Below are positions 10,057-19,805 of a DNA stretch of 64,000 nucleotides, piece by piece. The notes under the pieces were generated by a model. The model saw nothing but the letters and a program-made list of their open reading frames with translations. It searched no databases and had not been told where the DNA came from. The number at the start of each line of letters is the position of its first letter. Within the stretch, counting starts at the first letter, position 1. Both the position numbers and the translations under genes were made by a program. The stretch is from Serratia entomophila (GTDB taxonomy: Bacteria > Pseudomonadota > Gammaproteobacteria > Enterobacterales > Enterobacteriaceae), in contig NZ_CP082787.1 in the NCBI RefSeq assembly GCF_021462285.1, forward strand, positions 1,922,001 through 1,986,000. The letters run 5' to 3'.

Positions 10057-10455
10057 ATGTCGACCGAGAAAGCGGTATTGCGCGTTGCGCGTCCCAGCGA
10101 TCGCCTGGCGGAGATCGCCGCCATGTATTGCCGGGGGCTGGGGTTCGAGATCCTGGGCGAGTTTGTCGATCATCAGGGTTTTGACGGGGTAATGATAGGC
10201 CACCCACAGCATGCCTATCATCTGGAGTTTACCCATCACCGCGGTGTGCAAGTGAGGCAGGCGCCGACGCAGGATCACCTGCTGGTGTTCTATCTGCCGG
10301 AAGACGACGCCTGGCAGGCGGGGTGCCGGCGGATGCTGGCGGCGGGTTTTCGCCAGGTTGAGGCCTATAACCCCTATTGGGATCGGCTCGGGCGGACATT
10401 CGAAGATCTGGACGGTTACCGGGTGGTGCTGCAGCGTCAGGTATGGCGGCAATAA
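10057..10455 (+). CDS. VOC family protein (glyoxalase/dioxygenase fold), YycE-like
   Basis: The 132-aa protein has the paired beta-alpha-beta-beta-beta modules of the vicinal oxygen chelate superfamily: LRVARPSDRLAEIAAMYCRGLGFEILGEF opens module 1 and the end reads DPDG-like FEDLDGYRVVLQ. Likely metal ligands include the His in HLEFTHH, but substrate and reaction cannot be told. ATG 10057 follows ACGGAG. It is divergent from the AraC gene across about 200 bp. Confidence 0.8.
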   Translation: MSTEKAVLRVARPSDRLAEIAAMYCRGLGFEILGEFVDHQGFDGVMIGHPQHAYHLEFTHHRGVQVRQAPTQDHLLVFYLPEDDAWQAGCRRMLAAGFRQVEAYNPYWDRLGRTFEDLDGYRVVLQRQVWRQ

Positions 10456-10457
10456 AA

Positions 10458-10483
10458 AAGCCGGCGCATCAGGCGCCGGCTGA
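10458..10483 (-). terminator. Rho-independent terminator of the peptide transporter
   Basis: An AGCCGGCGC / GGCGCCGGCT stem with a short loop is followed on the minus strand by six T residues. It lies 22 nt beyond the downstream end of the POT gene and just after the VOC stop, so it may also stop convergent transcription weakly. Confidence 0.8.
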
Positions 10484-10504
10484 AAGGTAAAAGCTTCGCG
10501 TCGG

Positions 10505-12058
10505 TCAGGCGCTGGTGGCCGGTTTCTGCTCGCTCTTGGTCTGGGTATTTGCCAGCATGCGGCGCACCGGCACGATCAGGACGATCAGCACGGCGGCGCA
10601 GATTAACAGCGCAATTGAGCAGCGGGCGAACAGATCCGGCAGCATGTCCAGCTGGTCAGCCTTGACGTGCCCGCCGATCAGGCCGGCCGCCAGGTTGCCC
10701 AACGCGCTGGCGCAGAACCACAGGCCCATCATCTGGCCGCGCATTCTTTCCGGCGCCAGCAGGGTCATGGTCGCCAGGCCGATAGGGCTCAGGCACAGCT
10801 CGCCCAGCGTCAGCATCAGAATACTGCCGACCAACCACAGCGGCGATACGCCGGCGCCGCCGTTGCTCAGCACGTTCTGCGCGGCCAGCATCATCAGGCC
10901 GAAGCCGGCGGCGGCGAACAGAATGCCGATAACGAATTTGGTGATGCTGCTCAGGCGTACCTTGTTGCGCGCCAGCGCCGGCCATGCCCAGCTGAATACC
11001 GGCGCCAGCAGGATGATGAACAGGGCGTTGATCGACTGGAACCACACCGCCGGGATCTCGAAGTCACCGATCATGCGGTTGGTATAGTCGTTGGCGAACA
11101 GGTTGAACGAGGTCGGTTTCTGTTCAAACGCCGACCAGAAGAAGGCGGCGGAAATCAGCAGGATAAAGCACACCAGCAGGCGCGCGCGTTCCTTGCGGCT
11201 CAGGCCGGCAAACACGAACAGGTAGATGAAGTACAGGGTAACCGACGCGGCGATCACGTACACCAGCACGCTGGCGACTTCGACCGGATTAATGACGATC
11301 ACGCCCTGTGCGATCAGGGTGATAATCACCGCCACGCCGACCGCCAGCGCCAGTAGCCAGGCGCCAACGCCGTTTTTCTTGGCGACCGGGCTGTTCCAGG
11401 TGGAGTCCAGACCCACTTCGCGGTCGTAGCGCTTCATTGCCGGCACCGCAAATACGCGGAAGATCACCAGCGCCACCAGCATCCCGATACCGCCGATGCC
11501 GAAGCCCCAGTGCCAGCCGTGCGATTTAATCAGCCAGCCGGAAATCAGCGGCGCAATGAACGAGCCCATGTTGATGCCCATGTAGAACAGCGAGAAGCCG
11601 CCGTCACGGCGCGCATCGCCCTTCTTGTACAGGGTACCGACCATCACCGAGATGCAGGTCTTGAACAGGCCGGAGCCGAGCACGATGAACATCAGCCCGA
11701 TAAAGAACAGGTTGTTGCCCATCACGGCGGACAGGGCGATCGACAGGTGGCCGAGGGCGATCAGGATCGAACCGTACCACACCGCTTTGCGCTGGCCGAG
11801 CCAGTTATCCGCCAGCCAGCCGCCCGGCAGCGCGGCCAGGTACATGCTGCCGGCGAAGATGCCGACGATCGCCGAAGCGTTTTCGCGCGCCAGCCCCATG
11901 CCGCCGTCATAGACGGTGGCCGCCATAAACAGGATCAGTAACGGTCGAATGCCGTAAAACGAGAATCGCTCCCACATTTCGGTGAAAAACAGCGAGCCAA
12001 GCGGATAAGGGTGGCCGAAGAAGGTCCGGCTTTCTTGTTTATTAACAGAGGATTGCAT
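10505..12058 (-). CDS. Proton-dependent oligopeptide transporter (POT/PTR2 family)
   Basis: The 517-aa inner-membrane protein has about 14 hydrophobic segments. The POT signature ExxERF occurs in the first helix region (EMWERFSFYGIRPLLILFM), and the FYMGINMGSFIAPLISG and SAFFWSAFEQ segments are family motifs. It should import di- and tripeptides with protons. It resembles the larger POT members rather than E. coli DtpA/DtpB and has an additional hydrophilic loop near residue 235. ATG 12058 follows GGGAAG. A terminator follows, so it is monocistronic. Confidence 0.9.
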   Translation of the reverse strand: MQSSVNKQESRTFFGHPYPLGSLFFTEMWERFSFYGIRPLLILFMAATVYDGGMGLARENASAIVGIFAGSMYLAALPGGWLADNWLGQRKAVWYGSILIALGHLSIALSAVMGNNLFFIGLMFIVLGSGLFKTCISVMVGTLYKKGDARRDGGFSLFYMGINMGSFIAPLISGWLIKSHGWHWGFGIGGIGMLVALVIFRVFAVPAMKRYDREVGLDSTWNSPVAKKNGVGAWLLALAVGVAVIITLIAQGVIVINPVEVASVLVYVIAASVTLYFIYLFVFAGLSRKERARLLVCFILLISAAFFWSAFEQKPTSFNLFANDYTNRMIGDFEIPAVWFQSINALFIILLAPVFSWAWPALARNKVRLSSITKFVIGILFAAAGFGLMMLAAQNVLSNGGAGVSPLWLVGSILMLTLGELCLSPIGLATMTLLAPERMRGQMMGLWFCASALGNLAAGLIGGHVKADQLDMLPDLFARCSIALLICAAVLIVLIVPVRRMLANTQTKSEQKPATSA

Positions 12059-12532
12059 AACGTCTTCCCAATAAAGTGCGCCGCATGGCTGCGGCAGATA
12101 CTGTGGTATGTATGTGTATTTAAGCAAGGTGATCCACCCAATGCGGATTACCCGACAAAACCTCAGCCGCAGCGCCCGTAAACCGTGGAAAGCGCGCCGG
12201 CCATTTTTTCACTTAGCCGATGTTTTACATCTGGCGTGATATTATTTAACCATTTGATAACTGGATGATGGTTTTGTCTAGTCCCTGTATCCCATTTTTT
12301 AGATGAAAAGTCGACAAACATCTACTTTCTTGGTTTTTACGTTGGTTATGACAGGAATATGATTGACAGCGGCTTTTATGCGCTAAAGGTTAATTAACCT
12401 TTTATAAACAAAGCGTTGTGCTAAGATTTTTCTTAATGGAAGGGGAAGGCGCCGTCCGGCGGGAAGCATTACTAAAAGTAGGGTAAACGGCGCGTTGCCC
12501 CGCTCAAGGCAAAAAACTGGCGATAAATTGGG
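12059..12532. other. 474-bp intergenic region, AT-rich
   Basis: No convincing coding sequence lies between the POT transporter start and the mdtG end. The region contains the POT promoter, a TTGACA hexamer at 12363-12368 and an 18-bp perfect palindrome at 12385-12402 (listed separately). Confidence 0.5.
12385..12402. promoter_or_regulatory. 18-bp perfect palindrome, possible operator
   Basis: AAAGGTTAATTAACCTTT is perfectly self-complementary and is followed by TATAAA. It sits alone in the long gap upstream of the POT gene. It could be a dimeric-regulator site; no regulator is indicated. Confidence 0.35.
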
Positions 12533-13771
12533 CTATCGCTCTTCCTGCAGGGTGTCTTCACGCGTTCGCGCCGGCCGGCGCTGCAGGCACCACCACGAAT
12601 ACGCGGCATTGAACAACACCACCAGCGCGGTGACGCAGAATACCGCCCGGAAACCGTAGCTGGCGGAGACCGCGGCGCCGAGCAACGGGCCGCTGACGTT
12701 GCCGACGTCGCGGAACGATTGGTTATAGCTGAAGATACGCCCGGCGACCTGATTGGTGCAGTTGTATATCAGCAACGTCTGAACCGCCGGCAGCAACGCG
12801 CCGTCGGCGGCGCCCAGCAGGAAACGCAATACGCCCAATTGCCAGGGCGTTTGCACGAAGGCCATCGGGATCAGCAGCAGCACCGATACGATCAGCATAA
12901 ACACCAGGATGCGCTCAGGCCCGATGTGATCGCCCAATTTACCCAGCCGCGGTGCGCTCATCAGCGCCGCCACGCCGGGCACCGACGCGATCAGGCCGCT
13001 GATAAACGCCAGGTTGTGAGTGTCGCCGGCCAGGTCACGCACATACAGCGTCAGGATTGGCGCGATAGAACCGGTAGCAACCTGGATAATCAGGGTAGTG
13101 ACGAACAGGCTGAGGATCAGCTTTGGGCTTTTCAGCGAAGCGAAAACCTGCCGCGCGTGCAGCATGTCTTTTTTCTGTACCGGGGTGAACTGCTCTTTAA
13201 CGCACAGCAGCGTCAGTACAAAGCAGGCGAACAGCACGGCGGCGGTGATATAGAACACCGGGCGCAGGCCGTACTGGTCGGCCAACAGCCCGCCGATCAG
13301 CGGGCCAATCAGCGCGCCGCTGACGCCGCCGGTGGACAGGGTGCCCAGCGCCCAACCGCTGCGATTGCGCGGCACCTGGGTAGCGATCAGCGCGTTGGCG
13401 TTGGGGATAAAGCCGCCGAGCAGCCCCAGGACGGCGCGCAAAGCGAGGAACTGCCAGATATTCTGCGCCATGCCCATCAGCGCCATCACGATGGCCATGC
13501 CCAGCGCCGAGCGCAGCAGCATCAGTTTGCGGCCGCGCCGGTCCGCCAGCCCGCCCCAGAAGGGCGAGGCAATCGCCGAAAACAGAAAGGTGATGCTGAA
13601 CACCAGGCCGGACCACATGTTCAGCGCCTGGTGGCCGGTAACGCCCAGCGCCTCCACGTACAGCGGCAGGAACGGCATGATCAGGCTGAAGGCGGCGCCG
13701 GTGAGGAAACACCCCAGCCAGGTGACGAAAAGATTGCGTTTCCAGTTAACAGGTTCCGATACCGGGGCCAT
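12533..13771 (-). CDS. mdtG: Multidrug efflux MFS transporter MdtG
   Basis: The 412-aa, 12-helix major facilitator is close to E. coli MdtG (fosfomycin and deoxycholate resistance when overproduced; part of the MarA/SoxS/Rob regulon there). Conserved blocks are [20 protein letters not shown], the loop 2-3 motif [19 protein letters not shown] and [16 protein letters not shown]. In E. coli it also lies next to lpxL. The start at 13771 gives the family N-terminus. No terminator is obvious immediately downstream. Confidence 0.95.
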   Translation of the reverse strand: MAPVSEPVNWKRNLFVTWLGCFLTGAAFSLIMPFLPLYVEALGVTGHQALNMWSGLVFSITFLFSAIASPFWGGLADRRGRKLMLLRSALGMAIVMALMGMAQNIWQFLALRAVLGLLGGFIPNANALIATQVPRNRSGWALGTLSTGGVSGALIGPLIGGLLADQYGLRPVFYITAAVLFACFVLTLLCVKEQFTPVQKKDMLHARQVFASLKSPKLILSLFVTTLIIQVATGSIAPILTLYVRDLAGDTHNLAFISGLIASVPGVAALMSAPRLGKLGDHIGPERILVFMLIVSVLLLIPMAFVQTPWQLGVLRFLLGAADGALLPAVQTLLIYNCTNQVAGRIFSYNQSFRDVGNVSGPLLGAAVSASYGFRAVFCVTALVVLFNAAYSWWCLQRRPARTREDTLQEER

Positions 13772-13945
13772 AAATTACCGTTGCCGAGTGGGTGGCGCGC
13801 TTTGCCCGTGGGCGCAAAAGGGGGCAAAAGGGGGCAAAGCGTGAAGGTTAGCCTGATAAGTATGCGCCTTAACGGCGGGGACGGCAATTGCAGAGCGGCG
13901 TTTTACGGGGAAATGAAATAAAGTTTTAAAAATAAGTAATTAGCG

Positions 13946-13972
13946 AAATTCCGCGCTTAACGCGCGGAATTT
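13946..13972 (-). terminator. Strong hairpin after the YciI-like gene
   Basis: A perfect 11-bp stem (AAATTCCGCGC / GCGCGGAATTT) with a 5-nt loop lies 9 nt beyond the stop of the YciI-like gene. There is no long T tract, so termination efficiency is uncertain. Confidence 0.55.
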
Positions 13973-13980
13973 ATGGAATT

Positions 13981-14265
13981 TTATAATCCAGCCAGGGCGT
14001 CGAACCCCTCGGCGGTAGTGGTGGCGCTGAAGTCTGTCACCTCGTAATGCGCCACGGCGTTAAACGGATCTTCGGCCAGAATGGCGTCCAGCCGCGTGCG
14101 CTCAATGCCTTTGGCCAGTATCACGCCGCCGGTGCGCGGATTCTTGCGGCCGGAGGCGACGAAGGTGCCCTCCTGAAAATATTTCTTCAGCCAGGCAATG
14201 TGCCCCTCGAGGTGGCTGTCGACTTCGGCGATAGGGCGGTGATAGGTCAGGCTTACAATATACAT
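13981..14265 (-). CDS. YciI family protein
   Basis: This 94-aa protein has the YciI (ferredoxin-like, EthD-related) layout: an N-terminal strand MYIVSLTYHRP, a conserved His in HLEGHIAWLKKY, an ASGRKNPRTGGVILAKG strand-loop and the FNAVAHYEVTDF segment. Proposed roles for the family are small-molecule binding or lyase activity; none is proven here. ATG 14265 follows GGGAG. It is monocistronic between two hairpins. Confidence 0.85.
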   Translation of the reverse strand: MYIVSLTYHRPIAEVDSHLEGHIAWLKKYFQEGTFVASGRKNPRTGGVILAKGIERTRLDAILAEDPFNAVAHYEVTDFSATTTAEGFDALAGL

Positions 14266-14336
14266 AACGGCTCCCGGGTTAGCGGCAAAGGTTTTAACAT
14301 CCCACCCTTACCGCCGATACTCAAGCCCCGCTTAGC

Positions 14337-14362
14337 AAAAAACCCGCCGGCCGGCGGGTTTG
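14337..14362 (-). terminator. Rho-independent terminator of lpxL
   Basis: An AACCCGCCGG / CCGGCGGGTT palindromic stem is followed on the minus strand by six T residues. It begins 4 nt after the lpxL stop. Confidence 0.8.
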
Positions 14363-14365
14363 GGG

Positions 14366-15286
14366 TCAGTACAGCGAAGGCTCGCCTTCCGGGCGGGTCT
14401 TGAAGCGGCGGTGCAGCCACATGTACTGATCTGGCGCCATCAGGATCTCTTTCTCCACCACCTTGTTCATAAAGGCGGCGGCCTCAAGCTCGTTATCCAG
14501 CGGGAAGTTCTCTACCGCCGGCTGCATAATCAGCTCATAGCCCTGGCCTTCCGGCAGGCGGCGCGGGGTGAAAGGAATGATCGCCGGTTTGCCCATCCGC
14601 ACCAGCACGTAGCTGCCGGTGGTGGTGGCGGCTTTCTCCACGGCGAACAGCGGGGCGAATACGCTGCTGCGCGGGCCATAGTCATGGTCCGGCGCATACC
14701 AGATGATGTCACCCTGCTTCAGGGCGCGGATCATGCCTTTCACGTCTTTGCGGTCCAGCATCGATTTGTTGGAACGCATGCGGCCCCAGGTTTGCAGCCA
14801 GTCCATCAGCTTGTTGTCGTGCGGGCGATAAACGCCGATACCCGGGTTATGGATGCCAAAGATGCGGGCGCCCAGCTCAAGCGTCAGAAAATGCAGGCCA
14901 ATCAGCAGCACACCCTGGTGGTTGTCCCGCGCTTTTTGGATGTGCTCCAATCCGCTGACCTTGAACCAGCGCTCAATGCGCCAGTTTGGCCAGAACCAGG
15001 CCATGCCGGTTTCAAACAGCCCCATGCCGACGGATTCAAAATTTTTCACCACCAGCGCATCGCGCTCGGCCTGCGGCATGTCGGGGAAACACAGCGTCAG
15101 GTTGCGCTGGGCAATGGCCACCCGGCGCTTCAAAAAGCGCATCGAGAACCGCCCGAGCGAGGTGCCTAGCCGGTAGATAATCGGGTAGGGCAGCAATACC
15201 AACAGGTAAAGCAAACCGATACCGAACCAGGTGAGCCAGTAGCGCGGATGTAATAAAGAGCGATTGAAAGAGGGAACGTGAGTCAT
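14366..15286 (-). CDS. lpxL: Lipid A biosynthesis lauroyl acyltransferase LpxL
   Basis: The 306-aa inner-membrane acyltransferase adds a secondary acyl chain from acyl-ACP to Kdo2-lipid IVA. It has an N-terminal membrane anchor ([19 protein letters not shown]), the HX4E catalytic motif in LHFLTLELG, the [16 protein letters not shown] and [13 protein letters not shown] blocks, and the C-terminal [14 protein letters not shown] that matches E. coli LpxL (306 aa). LpxP is the close alternative, but the mdtG-lpxL-trhO neighbourhood favours LpxL. It is monocistronic, with its own terminator. Confidence 0.94.
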   Translation of the reverse strand: MTHVPSFNRSLLHPRYWLTWFGIGLLYLLVLLPYPIIYRLGTSLGRFSMRFLKRRVAIAQRNLTLCFPDMPQAERDALVVKNFESVGMGLFETGMAWFWPNWRIERWFKVSGLEHIQKARDNHQGVLLIGLHFLTLELGARIFGIHNPGIGVYRPHDNKLMDWLQTWGRMRSNKSMLDRKDVKGMIRALKQGDIIWYAPDHDYGPRSSVFAPLFAVEKAATTTGSYVLVRMGKPAIIPFTPRRLPEGQGYELIMQPAVENFPLDNELEAAAFMNKVVEKEILMAPDQYMWLHRRFKTRPEGEPSLY

Positions 15287-15548
15287 GTTTTCTCAGTTTA
15301 AAAGCAATCATTTAACGATAATAACAGAGTCATACGGCGGCCTGGAAATCGGAGGAGTCCAGCTGCGCGCTTCTTTTTCTGCCGTTTATTGTCAGCTATT
15401 GTGGCATTTTTCTCGGTAAACGGGAAAATACAGCGCATTAAAATATAATTTTTCGTGATGAATACCGGCCAGGGATTGGCAGCGCTGCCTGGATAGACGG
15501 CATTCAACGACAGGATTATGATAGCAGGATAATGATTAGGAGGGGGTC

Positions 15549-15710
15549 ATGTTGGCGTCATGGTCAAGCGCGGGCCTGTTGGTCCTGGGGGCGTTGTTGG
15601 GCTGCCTGGGCGCGCATCTGCAATGGAATCCGCTGTTGGCGTTCGCCGGCGGCATGCTGCTGCTCGGCATGGTGATTTCCGGCTTTACCGAATGCGAAGG
15701 CGGGCGCTGA
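15549..15710 (+). CDS. Small hydrophobic membrane protein, 53 aa
   Basis: A short frame starts with ATG 15549 behind a very strong ribosome binding site (AGGAGGGGG). It encodes two hydrophobic stretches, GLLVLGALLGCLGAHL and LLAFAGGMLLLGMVISGF, separated by a polar QWNP turn, and ends CEGGR. That predicts a two-helix hairpin in the inner membrane. I do not recognise the family. It is convergent with the Old Yellow Enzyme gene, whose stop lies 20 nt away. Good ribosome binding site and hydrophobic pattern support translation, but homology evidence is lacking. Confidence 0.6.
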   Translation: MLASWSSAGLLVLGALLGCLGAHLQWNPLLAFAGGMLLLGMVISGFTECEGGR

Positions 15711-15729
15711 ACGCCCACCTTGGCCAACC

Positions 15730-16827
15730 TTAGCGGCTGTTGAACAGGCCTTTCACCACGTGGGGCTCAGAGCGCCAGTACTGCGGCGGAGCATTGACCT
15801 TGTCGCCCAGCCTGGCCGCCGCGTGCCACGGCCAGCGCGGGTCATAGAGAATGCCGCGCGCCAGCGCCACCATGTCCGCCTGGCCGGTGGCGATTATCGC
15901 CTCCGCCTGCTCCGGCTCGGTAATCAGGCCGACGGCGATGGTTGGCAAGCCGGTCTCTCTTTTGATCGCTTCGGCGAACGGCACCTGGTAATTGGGGCCA
16001 ACCGGAATTTTTTGCTGAGGCGACATACCGCCGCTGGAGACGTGAATATAGTCGCAGCCCAGTTCTTTCAGCGCTTTGCTCAACTCAATTGACTGCGCCA
16101 GATCCCAGCCGCCCGCGACCCAATCGCTGGCGGAAATGCGCACGCCAACCGCCTTGCCGGCCGGAAACGCCGCGCGAACGTCGCTAAAAATTTCCAGCAG
16201 CAATCGCATGCGGTTTTGCAACGAACCGCCGTATTGATCGCTGCGCTGATTGGCCAACGGCGAGAGGAATTGATGCAACAGATAGCCGTGCGCGCCATGC
16301 AGCTCAATCAGCGCAAAGCCCAGACGGTCGGCGCGCTTCGCCGCCGCGACGAACTGCGCTTTCAACTGGGCTATCTGATCCAGGCTCATCGCCTGCGGCG
16401 TTTCGTCATGTTCACCGAACGGCAGCGAAGAGGCGGACAGCGTCTGCCAGCCGCCGTGGGCCGCGCCTAACTGCGCGCCGCCCTCCCAGGGCACCGCGCA
16501 GGCGGCTTTGCGCCCTGCATGGGCGAGTTGAATGCCTAGCGGCAGGGTAGCGTGCTTTGTCACGGCCTGAACCACGTTCGCCAGCGCCTGTTCGGTTGCG
16601 TCGTCCCACAGGCCGAGATCGTTGGGCGTGATGCGCCCTTCGGGCGAGACGGCGGTCGCTTCGACGATCAGCAGCCCGGCGCCGGACAACGCCAGATGAC
16701 CGAGGTGGATGCTGTGCCAATCGGTGGCCTTGCCGCCGTCGGCGGAATATTGGCACATCGGCGCGATGACAATGCGGTTGGGCAAGGTGAGCGGCCCCAG
16801 GGCTATAGGGGTAAACAGTTGACTCAT
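15730..16827 (-). CDS. NADH:flavin oxidoreductase, Old Yellow Enzyme family (YqjM/XenA class)
   Basis: This 365-aa FMN-dependent TIM barrel reduces activated C=C bonds with NAD(P)H. It belongs to the 'thermophilic-like' OYE class: the Cys in IAPMCQYSA that tunes FMN, the substrate-binding His pair in LHGAHGYLLHQFLSPL, RSDQYGGSLQNRMRL, and the phosphate-binding ALARGILYDPRWPWHAA. The physiological substrate is unknown; XenA-type enzymes reduce enals and xenobiotics. ATG 16827 follows AGGAGA. It stands between lpxL and trhO, where E. coli has no such gene. Confidence 0.9.
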   Translation of the reverse strand: MSQLFTPIALGPLTLPNRIVIAPMCQYSADGGKATDWHSIHLGHLALSGAGLLIVEATAVSPEGRITPNDLGLWDDATEQALANVVQAVTKHATLPLGIQLAHAGRKAACAVPWEGGAQLGAAHGGWQTLSASSLPFGEHDETPQAMSLDQIAQLKAQFVAAAKRADRLGFALIELHGAHGYLLHQFLSPLANQRSDQYGGSLQNRMRLLLEIFSDVRAAFPAGKAVGVRISASDWVAGGWDLAQSIELSKALKELGCDYIHVSSGGMSPQQKIPVGPNYQVPFAEAIKRETGLPTIAVGLITEPEQAEAIIATGQADMVALARGILYDPRWPWHAAARLGDKVNAPPQYWRSEPHVVKGLFNSR

Positions 16828-17034
16828 GGCGTTCTCCTGAACCGTGATAAATCGATAGCGAGCTATCATTAGGCTTATCGGGATTTGTGAGCCCCGTCAA
16901 GTTTCCGCCGGCAATGCCGCACGTCCGGCTAATGCTGCACAGCGGATTATTTTCCGGTATGATGTGCGCCGCGCGCGGGCCAAGCGCCTGTGCGCGGTAA
17001 AATCAGTCACCTCCGAAAGACAGGAAAGTACACC

Positions 17035-18102
17035 ATGCCAGTGTTACATAACCGAATTTCCAATGAGGAACTGAAGGCGCGCATGCTGGCCGAAACCGAG
17101 CCGCGCACCACAGTTTCTTTTTATAAATACTTCAGCATCGACGATCCGCAAGCCTTCCGCGACAGCCTCTATATTCAGTTCGACAAGCTGAAGGTGTTCG
17201 GCCGCATTTACGTGGCGAAAGAAGGCATCAACGCGCAGATCAGCGTGCCGCAGAACAATTTCGACGCCTTCAGGACCGCGCTGTTTGCTGCGCATCCGGC
17301 GTTGGATCAGGTGCGTTTGAATATTGCGCTGGAAGACGACGGCAAATCCTTCTGGGTGCTGCGCCTGAAGGTGCGCGATCGCATCGTGGCCGACGGCATC
17401 GATGATGAAAGCTTTAACCCGGCGAACGTGGGTGAATATCTGCAGGCCGATCGCGTCAATGCGATGATCGACGACCCGGATACGCTGTTTGTCGACATGC
17501 GCAACCACTACGAATATGAAGTCGGCCACTTCGAAAATGCCATTGAGGTGCCTTCAGACACCTTCCGCGATCAGCTGCCGATGGCGGTGGAGATGTTGCA
17601 GGACAGCAAAGACAAAAACATCGTCATGTACTGCACCGGCGGCATTCGTTGTGAAAAAGCCAGCGCCTACATGCTGCATAACGGCTTTAAAAACGTCTAC
17701 CACGTGGAAGGCGGGATTATCGAATATGCGCGCAAGGCGAAAGAGCAGGGGCTGCCGCTGAAGTTTGTCGGCAAAAACTTTGTGTTCGATGAGCGTATGG
17801 GTGAGCGGATCTCGGATGACGTGATCGCCAACTGCCACCAGTGCGGCGCGCCGTGCGATACCCACACCAACTGCAAGAACGACGGGTGTCACCTGCTGTT
17901 TATTCAGTGCCCGAGCTGCGCCGCCAAGTTTGAAGGCTGCTGCAGCGAGATCTGCCGCGAAGAGCTGAAACTGCCGCGCGAAGAGCAGCGTGCGCGCCGC
18001 GCCGGCCGCGAGAACGGCATCAAAATCTTCAATAAGTCGAAAGGGCTGCTGCAGACCACGATGCACATTCCGGCACCGGAAGAAGAAGGCCCAGCGGGCT
18101 GA
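17035..18102 (+). CDS. trhO: tRNA uridine(34) hydroxylase TrhO (rhodanese-like)
   Basis: The 355-aa cytosolic enzyme makes 5-hydroxyuridine at tRNA position 34 using O2. The N-terminal half ([21 protein letters not shown]) is the TrhO-specific domain. The central rhodanese domain carries the active-site Cys in [13 protein letters not shown], and a Cys-rich C-terminal tail ([21 protein letters not shown]) follows. The protein is close to E. coli YceA (350 aa). ATG 17035 follows CAGGAAAG. A terminator separates it from the convergent yceI. Confidence 0.95.
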   Translation: MPVLHNRISNEELKARMLAETEPRTTVSFYKYFSIDDPQAFRDSLYIQFDKLKVFGRIYVAKEGINAQISVPQNNFDAFRTALFAAHPALDQVRLNIALEDDGKSFWVLRLKVRDRIVADGIDDESFNPANVGEYLQADRVNAMIDDPDTLFVDMRNHYEYEVGHFENAIEVPSDTFRDQLPMAVEMLQDSKDKNIVMYCTGGIRCEKASAYMLHNGFKNVYHVEGGIIEYARKAKEQGLPLKFVGKNFVFDERMGERISDDVIANCHQCGAPCDTHTNCKNDGCHLLFIQCPSCAAKFEGCCSEICREELKLPREEQRARRAGRENGIKIFNKSKGLLQTTMHIPAPEEEGPAG

Positions 18103-18110
18103 GCCTGATG

Positions 18111-18137
18111 AGAGCGCGGCGAACGCCGCGCTTTTTT
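18111..18137 (+). terminator. Rho-independent terminator of trhO
   Basis: A GCGCGGCG / CGCCGCGC stem with a short loop is followed by six T residues, and the convergent yceI stop is immediately adjacent. Confidence 0.85.
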
Positions 18138-18138
18138 A

Positions 18139-18717
18139 TTACTTCTCGCGTACGCCTTCCACGGAGATGATCAGCTCCACGTCCTGAGACGCCGGGCCCA
18201 GATCGGTAGTGATACCGAAGTCTTTCAGCTTGATCTTGCCGTTGGCTTCAAAGCCGGCGCGGTAACCGCCCCACGGATCGTTGCCCTGACCAATCAGCTT
18301 GGCGTCCAGCGTGACCGGTTTGGTAACGCCGTTCAGCGTCAGGTTGCCGACTACCGCATAGCCTTCACCGTTCTTCTTCACCTCGGTGGATTCAAACTTG
18401 GCCTGTTTGTTCTTCTCAACGTTGAGGAATTCTGCGCTGCGCAGGTGTTTATCACGCTCGGCGTGGTTGGTATCGACGCTGGCGGTGTTGATGGTCACTT
18501 CCACCTTGTCCTTGGACGGGTCTTTTTCATCGAAGGAGAAGCCGCCGTCAAAGTCTTTGAAGCTGCCGTACAGCCAGCTGTAACCCAGGTGCTGGATGCG
18601 GAATTCGATAAAGGCGTGCTGCCCCTGTTTATCAATCTTGTAGTTCGCCGCCAGTGCGGAACCGGCGCTCAGCAGCAGGGCGCCTGCGGTCAGGCCCAAT
18701 ACGGTCTTTTTCAACAT
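18139..18717 (-). CDS. yceI: Periplasmic YceI family protein
   Basis: This 192-aa protein has a Sec signal peptide ([24 protein letters not shown]) and the YceI lipocalin-like beta barrel, which binds polyisoprenoid or amphiphilic chains. It is close to E. coli YceI over its whole length ([46 protein letters not shown]). In E. coli the gene is induced by high pH and osmotic stress. ATG 18717 follows GGAG. The gene is 23 nt downstream of yceJ, so the two form an operon. Confidence 0.94.
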   Translation of the reverse strand: MLKKTVLGLTAGALLLSAGSALAANYKIDKQGQHAFIEFRIQHLGYSWLYGSFKDFDGGFSFDEKDPSKDKVEVTINTASVDTNHAERDKHLRSAEFLNVEKNKQAKFESTEVKKNGEGYAVVGNLTLNGVTKPVTLDAKLIGQGNDPWGGYRAGFEANGKIKLKDFGITTDLGPASQDVELIISVEGVREK

Positions 18718-18740
18718 AGCAATCTCCATAAATCCAAAGG

Positions 18741-19298
18741 TTAATCGGCGCTGCTACCCAGCATCCGTTTCAAAGTCACATCACGGTCGACAAAGTGATG
18801 TTTAAGCGCGGCCAATCCGTGCAGTATAGAAAGCACTACGACGGCCCAGGCCAGATAAAGATGAATAGCGCCGGCGGTGTCGGCCTGTTCCGCCATGCCG
18901 CTGACGGTGGCTGGCACGTCAAACCAGCCGAATACGCTGATCGGCTGGCCGTCGGCGGTGGAGATCAGGTAACCGCTGATCAGAATGCTGAACAGCACCA
19001 CATACAGCGCCAGGTGAGCCAGAATGGCGCTGACGCGCGTAAAACGGCTATAGCTGGCCAACGGCTTGGGCGGCGGCGAAACGAAGCGCCAAATCACCCG
19101 CACCAGCATGACGATGAACAGCAGGGTGCCGATGCTTTTATGGATCTCGGGCGCCTGGTGATACCAGACGTCGTAATAACCCAGCGTCACCATCCACAGA
19201 CCGAGGGCGAACATGCCGTACACCGTCAACGCCACCAGCCAGTGGATCAACACTGACAGATGGCCGAAGCGGTCGGCGGTATTTTTCCAACGCATCAT
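18741..19298 (-). CDS. yceJ: Cytochrome b561 family protein YceJ
   Basis: This 185-aa, four-helix inner-membrane cytochrome b561 carries candidate haem ligands: His in LIHWLVAL (helix 1), EIHKSIG (helix 2), AIHLYLAWA and [11 protein letters not shown] (helices 3 and 4). It should pass electrons between a quinol pool and a periplasmic acceptor. The partner may be YceI, encoded next in the operon as in E. coli. ATG 19298 follows AAGGAAAC. Confidence 0.92.
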   Translation of the reverse strand: MMRWKNTADRFGHLSVLIHWLVALTVYGMFALGLWMVTLGYYDVWYHQAPEIHKSIGTLLFIVMLVRVIWRFVSPPPKPLASYSRFTRVSAILAHLALYVVLFSILISGYLISTADGQPISVFGWFDVPATVSGMAEQADTAGAIHLYLAWAVVVLSILHGLAALKHHFVDRDVTLKRMLGSSAD

Positions 19299-19688
19299 GT
19301 TTCCTTACTTTCTTCATTTTCTGGCAGCAATAGTTAAACATTAGGAAACACAAAATCAATAATAAATTTTACTATGTTACTACTTTAAAATATTGGTCAG
19401 CGGTTTTGCTGGAGGCGGGCGGAGTTAGTCAGTTAAATCGTTGGAGTTAGTATTATTCATAAAAAAACGGAATGTTCATTACCTGTTGAAATAACAGCTA
19501 ATTATTTATTATTGTCAGCTTTTGTCATTTTAGGTAAATACGCTTTCGGCGTTAAGCATAATGCCGGTAGCAGGAGTTATCGGTTATTTCAAGCAGAACG
19601 AAAATATATCAGGGCATTTGCCGCAGATGGCTGCGCGCTAATTTGCTGCGGAGCGCCGCCGGAGTGAAGAAGTCTTGCCGCTCCAGGG
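19299..19688. other. 390-bp intergenic region, AT-rich
   Basis: This region lies upstream of the yceJ-yceI operon and beyond yceO. It must hold the yceJ promoter. I see no coding sequence, RNA gene or convincing terminator. Confidence 0.5.
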
Positions 19689-19805
19689 TTACAGCATAAA
19701 GAAGAAATAGACGTCCAGCGCCAACAGTATCAGCCACAGGCAGAGGTACAGCACCAGATGTTCACGCACGTTGTTGACGATCGCCGCCAGTATTCTGTTT
19801 AACAT
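19689..19805 (-). CDS. yceO: Small membrane protein YceO, 38 aa
   Basis: A 38-aa frame encodes INNIREHL-like IVNNVREHLVLYLCLW followed by a hydrophobic helix ending in DVYFFFML. This matches E. coli YceO (RRLLHYLINNIREHLMLY and onward), which occupies the same place between yceJ and solA. One transmembrane helix is predicted after a short amphipathic N-terminus. Function is unknown. ATG 19805 is preceded by a TTGGA/GGCGG region that can serve as ribosome binding site. The E. coli protein is slightly longer at its N-terminus. Confidence 0.75.
   Translation of the reverse strand: MLNRILAAIVNNVREHLVLYLCLWLILLALDVYFFFML

Noticed and set aside
15298..15507. 69-codon open frame upstream of lpxL on the minus strand
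   Set aside because: It covers the lpxL promoter region, has no ribosome binding site, and its translation is lysine/arginine-rich without a family resemblance.
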